DNA of 64,000 bases, from the NCBI GenBank assembly GCA_018136815.1, contig CM030943.1:859975-923974 (forward strand), read 5' to 3'. Both the position numbers and the translations under genes were made by a program. This document shows, piece by piece, positions 10,698 to 20,203 of this stretch (position 1 is its first letter; every line of letters begins with the position of its first letter). The notes under the pieces are model-generated. The model had not been told where the DNA came from. It searched no databases and saw only the letters and a list, made by a program, of their open reading frames with translations. This DNA comes from Isochrysis galbana (lineage: Eukaryota; Haptophyta; Isochrysidales; Isochrysidaceae).

Positions 10698-13228
10698 TCA
10701 TGACTCCATCAGTATGCCCGCCAACCACTCGATGCGCGTGAGTAACTGCCTCACTCTGTCCGCCATACTGCGATGGCATGCGTGAATGGCCGCCGACTCG
10801 TCGCTCCATCTTCCGAAAGTTGAGTTCTCCCACTCGAGCATTGCCTCATCCGCCATGGCAGCGGTGGCAAGACGAGCACGAAGCGTCTCGGCATCCTCTT
10901 TGATAGCAGCGAGGGGCCGGGGAGCATCCTGGGAGGGAATAGGGATAGGGATCAAAGCACTTGAAGAATGGCAGGTGCTGAGGGCAGCTTGCATTGCATA
11001 ATCCACACTCACACCCCAGGCGAAGAAGACTCTTACTTGCATCCTCCCTTGCTTGATACACTCGTCCAAATCGGCGAATGCCTGCAGGCACTTTGTGTAT
11101 GCCAAGAATATGCCGCCACCAAGAATCCACTCGTTTCGGGAAGTGCTCCCAGGAGGTGCAAGATCAGCGAGGCGCTCCAACGCACGAAGAGCATCCTCAG
11201 GTAAAGTGACCGCTTTGAAGTCACCGAGCAGCATCGGAGGCAAGAGGTTGGTGCAAAGCGACTGTCTTGCAAGCTCCCACACGCCAGACAACGTTGGGGT
11301 GACCAGCGAGGCACCGGGAGCATTCGTCGCGTCACCTTCGGCCGATAAGCCCATTGTGCTATCGATGTTTAAAATAGCATCAGCAGCTCGCGCGGCGTCT
11401 GCAGCACTCAGATAGTGCCTCACGACGGCCGCGGGTCTCCGCTGATCGAACGCTTTGATTGCAAGCGCTGCATGCAGCAAGGAGATGATCCGATGGGGAT
11501 CTTGCGGGTGGGCTGCGGATCCGGCCCCACCAGAGAACCATTTGGAAAGAAGGACTTTTGCAGCCGGAGTAAGAGGAGCCGGGTGATCAAGCGCTTCTAA
11601 GTCGAGCAAAGACTGTTGGAAACCGGGTGGCTCGTCAGGAGGAGGCAGGCGGCACAAGAGCGAAGCAAGAGTGGCAGTCTCAGCCTCGTTCGAGATGGAC
11701 GATGGAATGGCGGTCGCAGCGAAAAGCAGCTCGTGCCAACGGCCTGTCATCTCCAGCTGAAAGGAAAAGAGCGGACGGGAAACAGCCGGAGGTCAGGGAT
11801 GTTTGCGTGTGCTTTGCCAACCAGCGAGGGAACGAATAAACACACAAGTTTTCACCTGATCAAGATAATCTCGGTGAACAGTCTCGTCTTCTGAAGGAGG
11901 ATATAGACGCAACATTTCTCCTACTACCAGCCGTAGGTGCCTGCAAGCATGCACCAAAAGTCAAGCTCAGCAGCACGAGTCGCAGCCTAAGGCAGACGCA
12001 TGGCAAGGCGACGGCCTCCCGCTCAGGTTCTAAATTCACGGAGCCATCTACAAGCTAGGCAGCGGGCATCAGCAACCTCCTGTGATCTCATTGCGACCCC
12101 CCTCCCTCGCGCGTGCCTCACTCACCAAGCGAGAGAAGAATCTGGAAGCCAAACGCGAATAGGAGAGGCGCCACCGCGTCTGGTGGAGCTCATGGAAGGT
12201 CCAGCCGGCTCGCGCGCAGGCAAGGGCGCCACTGGGGTCGTGGGGTCGAGCACGAGCCTCAAGAGATGCCAAGCAGCATCGGTAGGAGATGCCCCTTCAC
12301 CAAGTGTTGGAGGAGGAGGAGGCTCTCCAGCCTCAAATTTTCCATACGCGAGGAGGTGAGCATAATGCCTGGCCCAATCAGACGGGTCTGGCGGTGCTGC
12401 CTCGCCGGCCAGCATGGCACTCATCTTGGCCAGACTAGGGGGAATGAGCTGCATTGACGCGGTGTCATTGGTTGAATCCATTCTTTTCCAGCTTGCCAGT
12501 TGTGCAGCGATGTCGGCGCGTACACTCGCGACGGGTTGCGCAAGGAGCGAGGCAAGATATGCATGCGGTTTAGGATCGGCAATACCCAACTCAATGGCGC
12601 CTTCTGTCTGTAAGTCCGACGCTAGTTTGACCATTTGCACGTCAACCTCGTCGGCTGGCAGTTGAGCATGCACCTCAGCGGCGCGTTCAGCCAGCATGAG
12701 ACGTAGCCATGCGACGATGGCTTCTCGCCGTCGCGTGGATTGAAGCGAGGAGCGCTCAGGCCCATTGCCCCACACTTCTTCACCGTCAGCGTCTGGTCGG
12801 ATTGTCGCGGCGAGCAGAGCCCCCGCAAGTTTCCACAAGTGCTGCCGTTGCCTGTGCCGTTGACGTTGCCTGTGCGACTGTTGAATTGTTGCTGCGGCTG
12901 CCGCAGCCTCCTTATACTCGCGGATTGAGAGCTCGAGCGCCTCCGCATCGGGCAGCTGCTTGTGAGATGCCGCGCCACTCACAGCTTGCTCGCAGCGCGC
13001 GCTCTTGCTCAGGCGAACCTCAAGCATGCCAGAAGCATGCTCTGATGCTGCTATTACGCCTCCATCGTTTGAGCACTGAGCATCGCACTCGGCAAGTTTG
13101 ACGATGTGTACTGAATTTGCAGAGACGAAGGCGAGGGTGCCCCCCGGACCCCAGCCCACTCGCGACGAGCGGCCCAGCGGCAGCGGGCCTCGACCTGATT
13201 CAATTCTCGAGGCAGTGTATGAGGCCAT
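10698..13228 (-). CDS. NUP96: Nuclear pore protein NUP96 (Nup145C type)
   Basis: Scaffold subunit of the outer-ring (Y) complex of the nuclear pore. Three exons: 12126-13228, 11856-11940 and 10698-11756. Donors are GTGAG and GTGAAA, acceptors TTGCAG and TTTCAG, and the joined frame is open for 748 residues. Recognition rests on GRSSRVGWGPGGTLAF at residues 19-34, the signature that opens NUP96 proteins, and on the DWARHYAHLLAYG and TDAAWHLLRLV segments of the helical solenoid; the second exon continues that helix. The rest is alpha-helical and Ala/Leu-rich. The start at 13228 gives a protein without the FG-repeat NUP98 half and without its autocleavage HFS site, so this is a stand-alone NUP96, as in plants. 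NUP98 is not in this window. The identity rests on few motifs, but these are specific. Confidence 0.82.
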
Positions 13229-14219
13229 TTTCTCCGGGAGGTGCAGGAGAGTCGGAGGAAGAGGAAAGGTCTAGAAACAAGGTGGAGTGACGAGGACGCC
13301 CTGGACGGAGACGCGCGATGAGCGATCTAGCGAGAGAGGCGAGGAGAGGGAAGAGGAGAGAAGGGAGGCGCTGAGAGGCGCGCGCGGCGAGGCGCGAGAG
13401 GGGAGGCGGGGGCAAGCGTCGCGAGGGGGGGGGGGGGGGGGGGCAGGGGGCAGGGGGCAGGGGGAGGGGGGGAGGGGCCGCTCGTTGACTGGTAGAAGAA
13501 GCCTCTTCCACTGCCCTTCTACTCTACGGGTACGGGTACATCGTATGACGAAAGTAAAAATAGTCCGGTTTTCACTTGTGTTTTGCACCTCCACTTCCAC
13601 TTCCACTTCCCCTGGATTCAAAGGACCAAGGATTGATGCCCCAGCCCCAGCCCGCCAGCCCCTGCCTGCCCCGGCAACTGCATCCCCCCTCCCGCGACCC
13701 CCCTCCCCTCATCGATCAGCGCCGGATCTGGCACTGTCAGAGGGAGGAGGGAGGAGAGAGGAGAGAGGAGGGCCGCGAGCCAGAAATTCGACGAAATTCG
13801 TCTCACTCGTCACTGGGCATGTGGCATGTGGCCTGTCGTAGGGCTGTGGTGGCTGCGCTGTCCTCTGGCAAGCAGGCAATCAAATAAAAGCGACGGCCGC
13901 CACACCACCATCCACATACTCCATATACAAACAAGCCTACAAGTAGATTTCTGATCTATTCTGAATTATTCTGTAAACACGAAACTAAAACTTCTCGTGA
14001 GTAGTGAGTAGTGAGTAGCTCGCCCCCCCCCCCCCCCCCCCCACTTCTCTCACAGTGGGGTCAGGGGGCGGTCGGACTGTCGGTAGCCCGACACGGACAC
14101 GGCTGACGAATTGTGATGGCCCATAGCCCATAGGGCCTGAGGGCAATGAGGATGGAGGCATGCCGGCGGCAGGCGCGGCTGAGGAGACGACTTCGGAGAC
14201 GCTGACGGGCTGAAGCCCG
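13229..14219. other. Upstream flank of NUP96, low-complexity purine and C/G runs
   Basis: Polypurine sequence from about 13310 to 13480, including a 19-base G run at 13425-13443, then GA-rich sequence at 13735-13775 and a 20-base C run at 14023-14042. No gene recognised. The homopolymers are likely places for length errors in the assembly. Confidence 0.5.
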
Positions 14220-14580
14220 TCAGCAGAGGAAGGCGGGCAGGCGGGCTTTAGCGAGGGCGAGGACGGCGGCGAGAGCGACATCGAGCGAGTGGCGAGAGGC
14301 GAGGGCGAGTGTGAGGAGGGCTGTGAGCTGTGATGGATGGACGTATTGTGTAGCTTCGAGACCCCCGAGTAGCGATTTGGCGTAGTGGTGCATCTTCGGG
14401 TTCTCTACCGCCAGGAACGGAGCCCTGGCGTTCAGGCGTCGGCGAAATTGCGCGACGGCCGAAATCGTATCGGACATGCGTTGCGGGTTGGAATGAATCC
14501 ACCTCAGAATCGCATCATAACGGAAACGAGGGGCAATCTTGCTACGCAGGATTCCAAGAGACCTACCGAATAAGACGAGA
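14220..14580 (-). other. Open frame of unknown function, possible transposon protein fragment
   Basis: The minus strand encodes about 115 residues of normal composition, with LGILRSKIAPRFRYDAILRW then VENPKMHHYAKSLLGGLEA. The first part vaguely resembles a Leu-x-x-Tyr/Phe-Asp-x-Ile-x-x-Trp segment that I associate with algal transposon proteins, but I cannot place it in a family. No start codon or splice sites are obvious at its 5' side. Confidence 0.2.
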
Positions 14581-15309
14581 GAAGTGCGATGTGCCTAAGG
14601 GGGAGATGCGAAGAGATCGCAAATTAAACCTGATTGCCCCCCGAAGCAGATAAAGAACCGCAGGGGAGATATAGCAAATTAAAAACCTATTTGCGAGGCG
14701 CCCGGGAGGAAGAAAGGTGGGGAAACTTCCCTTCTCTCTCGAGAGAAAGAGAGAGGGCGCTCCACCACCCACGATCCCATGCATCCAAGCGAAGCTTTTG
14801 ACCGAGAACGAAAGAAAGCAGAGAATTATAACGATAAATGCCGAACGACGAACGACGAAGAGAAGAGCGAAGCCTGACGAGTGTCGACTCGCGAATGCGA
14901 CAACGGCGTTGCATCGGGCGGGAATCAAATGCCAAATGCAGCTGAGATATTGATTAAAATTAAGGAACCGATCAACCGATCCCCCCGCGGGTGCGGGTGC
15001 GACCGCAAATTCTTTACGGGTAGGGGTAGAGAGAGCGTGAGCGCGAGCGCGCGTGACTGAGTGGGGGAGAGCAGGGGGGTCGAATCGCACAATTTCTCAT
15101 TTCTCGGCGAATATTTTACTACTATATTTTCGTGGCGGCAGGTGGCCTCTTGGCGGAGGTTTAGGCTTATTATTTTGGTATTGGCCAATAGTATTGGTAT
15201 TGGGCATCGCGCCACGGCCAGAACATGCAGTCCCACATACACATAAACCTTATTATAATAGTTTAAAATTTAAGAAAAAAACATGTTTGCTGTTTGCTCT
15301 TTGTCTTTG

Positions 15310-15560
15310 ACCGCCCTCTACTACTGGCAAGAACAGAAATTCTCGGAAATTATTCGGTAGTCGGTAGCTCCTAGCGCATAGCGCCTAGCGGGATTTATTT
15401 CAATCCTACGAATAGCTCTTGAAGCCCCCCGGGAGCTCCCGTCACGTCTGGTAGCTTGCGGGAGATTTTGCTCCCCCCAGGAGCTCCCGGGGCTATTCTT
15501 ACCTTCTTAGCCCCCGGGAACTACCGGTAGCTGGGAACTGGGAGCCTACGACAGGGCTAA
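15310..15560. repeat. Inverted-word repeat cluster (GGGAGCTCCC)
   Basis: GACCGCCC at about 15308-15315 is followed by a cluster of CGGTAGCTCC, CCGGGAGCTCCCG, CAGGAGCTCCCGGGG and CCCGGGAACTACCGGTAGC words in both orientations up to 15560. It looks like the body of a small non-coding transposon or a decayed palindromic repeat. No target duplication was found. Confidence 0.35.
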
Positions 15561-15691
15561 CACATACAATGTGGAGTACTAGTATTCACGACTTGCCATT
15601 TTTCGCAGACCTGTCTCTAAAGTACTATTGAATGAATTGTGAATTGCCAGCCCCCCTCTCGGCCTGTTGCTGAGCGAACGACGGTCGGGCG

Positions 15692-16195
15692 ATGCTGCTC
15701 GCTGGCCCCGCGGTTCGTTCGGCCATCGCCTGTGCGCTGTGCGCGCTGGCGCTCTCGTCGTCTCCACAGCTCGCGATCAGTGCAGAGGCTACACCCGATG
15801 CGCGAGCAGCGCTGCCGTACGTTAGCGATACCAAGGTGTCCATCCAGCCCGCCGCCCATCCAAGCAGGACTGGACCTTTCTATCAGGCAAGCGTGAAAGA
15901 GGTGAGTGCGAGGCCTGTCATTGGTGTTGGACCTGTCGCTCACGCAAAAGCATTTTGTCCGTGAGCACGGCGCATGAGAACTCACACTCTAAAGTCCGCA
16001 CTGTGCAACCTCTACACATGCACATAGACCTTGCAACATGACATCCTTCGCGTTCCAATCGTATTCCCACAGGAAGCTGAATTGCGAGAGGCCGCAAAGC
16101 AAATTGAGCTGCCTGTTGCACCGCCGGGCTCAGATCTAGACTGGATGCTTTCACAGGCTGGATCCAGCACTGACCCTCGAGCGCATGGTCGTTAA
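15692..16195 (+). CDS. Small protein with N-terminal targeting signal, function unknown
   Basis: Two exons, 15692-15901 and 16073-16195, joined by a GTGAGT...CAG intron without splitting a codon, give 110 residues. An in-frame stop lies upstream of the start. The N-terminus has a short basic-hydrophobic leader (VRSAIACALCALALSSSPQLA) ending in AISA, like a signal or lumen-transfer peptide with an A-x-A cleavage site. The mature part is about 80 residues, Pro/Ala-rich, with a charged helix (EEAELREAAKQIEL) and no cysteines, and ends AGSSTDPRAHGR. No family recognised. A secreted or thylakoid-lumen location is inferred from the leader only; the in-phase intron and clean stop support a real gene. 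Confidence 0.55.
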
Positions 16196-16610
16196 CTAAG
16201 GACAGCTTAAACAATAGCAATATACCACCTCCTCAAAGTCAAAGTCCACTTTGCGAAATGATAAGATCAAAAGTTGAATAGTGAGATCCTCCCCTCTATT
16301 TGTTGCATGGTACACCATAGTGAGTGACCGACCAATACGTAATCCACACCATCTAATTGTAATACCTGTGATGAGAAACACTTGACATTTAGTAGTATAC
16401 TTTATACTGTCAACGGCTTGGACCAAAGATAGAAGGTGCAACCTGAGGTCCAGTTTTTTTTACCCATCCCCCCATTTTGGTTTAAAACTATAGCAGCATC
16501 CACAATTTGAAGGGTCGAATGGCGTCTCCTCACCCCTCATTTCAGGGACTCCTCCCTTTGCGCATTTGTCCGCTGAGAAGGGTGCAACTTCTTATACGTG
16601 AAGGTGCAAA

Positions 16611-17535
16611 AAAAAACCTTCGCTGAAGATTCAGGGCTACACACCTACTAGTGACGGGACTCCCCTTCGCTATCTACACCGCCCTTATCTTCCCTCCCTC
16701 CACCTCTTTCCCTGCCCCCCTTCTTTCCTTTTTCCTCGGTTTCCGGGGTCCGGCCTCGGTGCGCTACCTGAGGCCTATGGTTCAGAGTGTGGGGTCCGGG
16801 CAGGCCTTTTGGATTTGTCGTTGCTGTCGTGTGTGTCTGTCTGGTCTCGTTTTGTTTGTTTGGGTTATGTCTAGGTTCCATTGTCTCTGTCAGCAACTTT
16901 GATTGGTGTGACGGTGTTTCAATCTCCTTTGTTCCCTTGTTCCTTGGTCCCCTCGACAGCGTGTGCGATCCTCAGCTTGGAGGCTAGTTCCACTAGCTCC
17001 GCGCTGGGCTTAAGTCCGCCTTTGTCGTTCCTGTTGAAAACGGGTCTCAAGTCGTTCATGTGTATCCTTTTTCTAGGCTGTCTTCCCATGCCCGCTTGGG
17101 CGGTTCTCGCCGAGTCGGTTTCTTGTGCGAAGAGGAGTGCTTTACTTAGTGTCGTCCGCGAACGGGCTAATCTTGAGTTGGGCTCCGTTCACTATGATGC
17201 CCTCTATCTATGTCGTCGTCTTCGTTTATCACTCTGGTGAGGGCTTCCGCCGTCAGGAGGAAGGCCAATGGAGAGAGCGGGCATCCTTGGGGGACGCCGC
17301 TCGCTACGTTGAACGGGAAGCTTCTTCCCCCGTTCGCTTTTATGTATCGGATAGGTTTGGCCTCGGAGTTCGTGAGGGCCTTCGCATATTTCCTGAAGTT
17401 CCCTCCGAACTTTAGCTTTTCGAGGACCAAGTGGTAGAACTCCCAATTGACTCTGTCGAAGGCCTTTTCCCAGTCGAGCGCAAGGAGGAGTCCTGGCTCC
17501 CCCGTTTCGTCCAGGTATGCGTTCGTCAGCTGTAG
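16611..17535 (-). mobile_element. 5'-truncated LINE with reverse transcriptase, 18-bp target duplication
   Basis: Flanked on both sides by the perfect 18-base direct repeat TATACGTGAAGGTGCAAA (16593-16610 and 17536-17553), so the insertion limits are exact. On the minus strand it enters inside ORF2 with reverse transcriptase blocks LLALDWEKAFDRVNWEF, SGVPQGCPLSPLAFLL and, after a frameshift, the catalytic SPFADDT at 17145-17163. It ends with the family C-terminus, the GGCCGGACCCCGGAAACCG block and the 3' end GTGTGTAGCCCTGAATCTTC. Frameshifts mean it is dead. The flanking AAGGTGCAA..CCT..AGGTCCAGTTT sequence at 16434 and 17545 is itself repeated. Confidence 0.85.
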
Positions 17536-17934
17536 TATACGTGAAGGTGCAAAGCACAACCTACAACCTAAGGTCCAGTTTCCAGTTTTTGTAGAGGTGG
17601 GGGAGGCTGGGTTAAAAAATCTCTTGTTGATCCGGAGGCCCAAAATTTTTATCGTGGGACCGGGGGAAGAATTCCCCTCGTCTCTCCCCGCTCGAATCCG
17701 AATCCGAGGCAGAGCGATGGCGACCGACTTGCCTGACAGGCCGACCTTCGCCGGCTGCTCTAGCGAGAGCACGGCGGTAGTCAGTCAGCCCCCCCTTGTC
17801 GCTGGTGTTCGGACTAAATGGTCCGGGGACACCAGTCGGCGGTCTCACCGGCGTTTCATGCCACCGCACTCGGCCGATTTCTGCTTCACTTGCCCACGCA
17901 GCATGGCCGCCAGCCCCAGTTAGGGGTTGGCAGA

Positions 17935-18026
17935 AATATCCAAAAAATCGGACCCAAATACCCAGCAAAAATATCCGCAAAATATCCGCCAAGCTACCCA
18001 AATATCCAGGAAAATATCCGGCTCAT
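17935..18026. repeat. AATATCC word array
   Basis: About 90 bases with at least six copies of AAATATCC or close variants, spaced 8-15 bases apart, ending in AAATATCCGG. It resembles the ATATCCAGATA array at 63790-63965 in word and spacing and may be the subterminal part of a related transposon. Confidence 0.45.
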
Positions 18027-18184
18027 GCGCTATAAATAGCAACACGCGTTCACGCGCTGTAGCTGTTGCGCCATGCTCGTGTGCCGGGTGCGGAGGGCAT
18101 TGCTTTGATTTTTGAGCTATACGGCGCTCCACGCCACTACGGTCGAAAAGCTTGAATGAAAAACTCGCCAAAGCGCACGAGAGT

Positions 18185-18424
18185 GCTTCAGCGCTTCTGG
18201 CGAGGCCACGCCACCGGGGGGGGGTCAGCTCGAGGGCAAGCCCAGCGCGGGCGTGGGAGTGCGATTCGCGGCCCGCGCCCACTAGGGCTAGAACTATGAT
18301 TGCCTAGCCCCTTCCTTCTAGAGGGCAGGGGCTGAGGTTGGTTGTACGGGCCCACCCCGGGGGGGGTCCGCAATGGTGTGAGGGGGGCGCGAGGCCCCCA
18401 TTGACCCCCACTTATAAAAGTAGG
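18185..18424 (-). repeat. Structured retroelement repeat, family A, copy 3 (5' part)
   Basis: On the minus strand it begins with the hairpin CCTACTT-TTAT-AAGTGGG (18407-18424), then GTCA and ATGGGGGCC (start codon at 18401-18399). It continues with a GTGGGCCCGTACA block, CTAGTGGGCGCGGGCCGCG and AATCGCACTCCC. The same order of blocks is found at 37237-37020, also on the minus strand. The downstream part of the family unit is missing. Confidence 0.65.
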
Positions 18425-18579
18425 TTCAAGGCGGGAATAAGAATAGACTCTGTTCCATGTTTCGGGCATTTCCGGGACGCGCCCATGAACTAACACACAC
18501 ATACACATCAGCTTGACGCACCACAACTAGAATCGCACTAGACACACGATCGTCCCAACCACGGGAACAACAAGCTAAC

Positions 18580-18830
18580 CGAGAGGCCTGCCCGAACTCC
18601 TCAGTCCGAACCAGGCCCAAAGTAGAAAGTAGTGCAACCGGCACCTGGGCCGGACCCCTGAAATCGAAGTAATGAAGTGGAAGGAATGAAGGATGAAGGA
18701 TAGAAGGAAGGGGTAGGGAACGAAGGGACCAGGGAAGTGCAGGGACTAGAGGGCGGTGTCGGTAGAGAGGTAGTAGCACCAGGTCCGTAGTGGGTGTTAG
18801 TCCAGAAACTCCAGGATTTTTCTTTGAAAA
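18580..18830 (+). mobile_element. Diverged LINE 3' tail
   Basis: Carries the family order GGCCTGCCCGAA, TCCGAACCAGGCC, GGGCCGGACCCCTGAAATCG, a GAAGG-rich stretch, GGCGGTGTCGGTAG, and ends CCAGAAACTCCAGGATTTTTCTTTG. That is a diverged version of the tails at 1966, 27719 and 16611. No reverse transcriptase sequence remains. Confidence 0.5.
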
Positions 18831-19103
18831 GTAGTAGATTCGAGTAGGAGTGGCAGCGCGAACAGGAACAGGGGATGCTCACACGCACAACCCAAGCAAC
18901 AAGCAACACTTGACACGTAGACAAGAATGATGATTACTCCAGCGGAACATTGGGAGCGCACACGCCGACAACGACACAGACATGGAAGGCGTGGAGCTCC
19001 ACACACGCACGCCGTCGCAATGAGACGAGCGGCGGAAAGAATAGGGAAGGCATGTGCGGGGGGTAGGACACCCGTCAACCTCAGAATCGGTCTGCCTTCG
19101 GTG

Positions 19104-19203
19104 NNNNNNNNNNNNNNNNNNNNNNNNNNNNNNNNNNNNNNNNNNNNNNNNNNNNNNNNNNNNNNNNNNNNNNNNNNNNNNNNNNNNNNNNNNNNNNNNN
19201 NNN
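19104..19203. other. Assembly gap (100 N)
   Basis: Exactly 100 N, the usual placeholder for a gap of unknown length. It lies about 1 kb upstream of the SIN3 start codon, so part of that promoter or 5' UTR may be missing. Confidence 0.98.
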
Positions 19204-19259
19204 CCGAGGCTCGCGAGCGCGGCGGCGGGAGAGGTTGCTGTGCGGCTCTCTCTGTGAGG

Positions 19260-20200
19260 CCTTCTGGCGGCGGCAGGGGGGGGGGTGGGAGCAGGAGAGA
19301 GAGAGAGAGAAGGAGAGGGAGAAAAGGAAGGGGGGGCTCGTCGGGCACAGGGGGTGTGGGGGGGAGCAGAGAGAGGGGGGCGGGGGAGAGAGAGAGGGGA
19401 GGGGGGGGGGGGGGGGTGGAGAGAGAGAAGAGAGACAGGGGGGACAAGGCACCACGCGGTGCTCGTTGGCCCTCCTCTCTCCTCGATCCCGTGTCCCCGC
19501 CCCCCCTCTCGGCGCTCTCTCCCTCCTCCCTCCATTTTCTTCCGACGCGTCCCTTTTATTACGGTTCGAGCCTCATTACTATATGATATGGAGGGCCCGC
19601 AGGAGGCCGAGGGAGCAGCCTCCGCCAGCTGCGCGCCCGAGATATGCCTCCTCCTTTCCTCTCTCTCTCCCTGCGACACTTCTCTCACTGCGAGGCGGGG
19701 TCCCTCGCGGCCGCCGCCCGCCGGGGGCGAGAGGAAAGGGGGGGGGGGGGGGGGGGAGAGAGTCGCCCCCCCCCCCCCCGCGCGCTCGGCCCCGACCCCC
19801 CCCCCCCCCCCCCCGCGCGCGCGGTGCCGAGGCGCGAGGAGCTCTTCTCTCCTCCTCACACAGCTCCGCCGCCCTCTTCCCTCAAAGAGAGAGAGAGAGA
19901 GAAACAACGCTCGCGGGCTCATTCTCTTTGCTTCAGGGCTCTCTGCCCGGGCTCCCGCGGGAAGGCAGAGCGAGAGAGAGGCTTCTTGGAGGGCGAAAAA
20001 ACAGAAGGGGTGCTTGAGAGAGAGCGACCGAGCGAGAGATTGAGAGAGGGGAGGGAGAGAGGGAGAGAGAGGGGGAGAGAGGGGAGAGAGGAAGGGAGAA
20101 GAGAGAGAGACGGAGAGAGCGCGCAGAGCCAGAGCGCCCAGGGACTCCTCCCTGCCGGGGGTGAGAGAGAGAGAGAGAGCGAGGGGGGCGGGGCGGGCGT
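19260..20200. promoter_or_regulatory. Long GA/CT and C/G-run region upstream of SIN3
   Basis: Almost 1 kb of alternating polypurine and polypyrimidine: GAGAGA tracts at 19295-19330 and 20040-20180, a G run at 19738-19756 and C runs at 19766-19779 and 19798-19814. It runs up to the SIN3 ATG at 20204. No gene is supported here, since translations are low-complexity on both strands. It is probably promoter and 5' UTR. Confidence 0.5.
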
Positions 20201-20203
20201 GGG

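Noticed and set aside
17554-17772. N-terminal part of the reverse-transcriptase frame
   Set aside because: It lies outside the 18-bp target duplication, so it is flanking sequence and not LINE.
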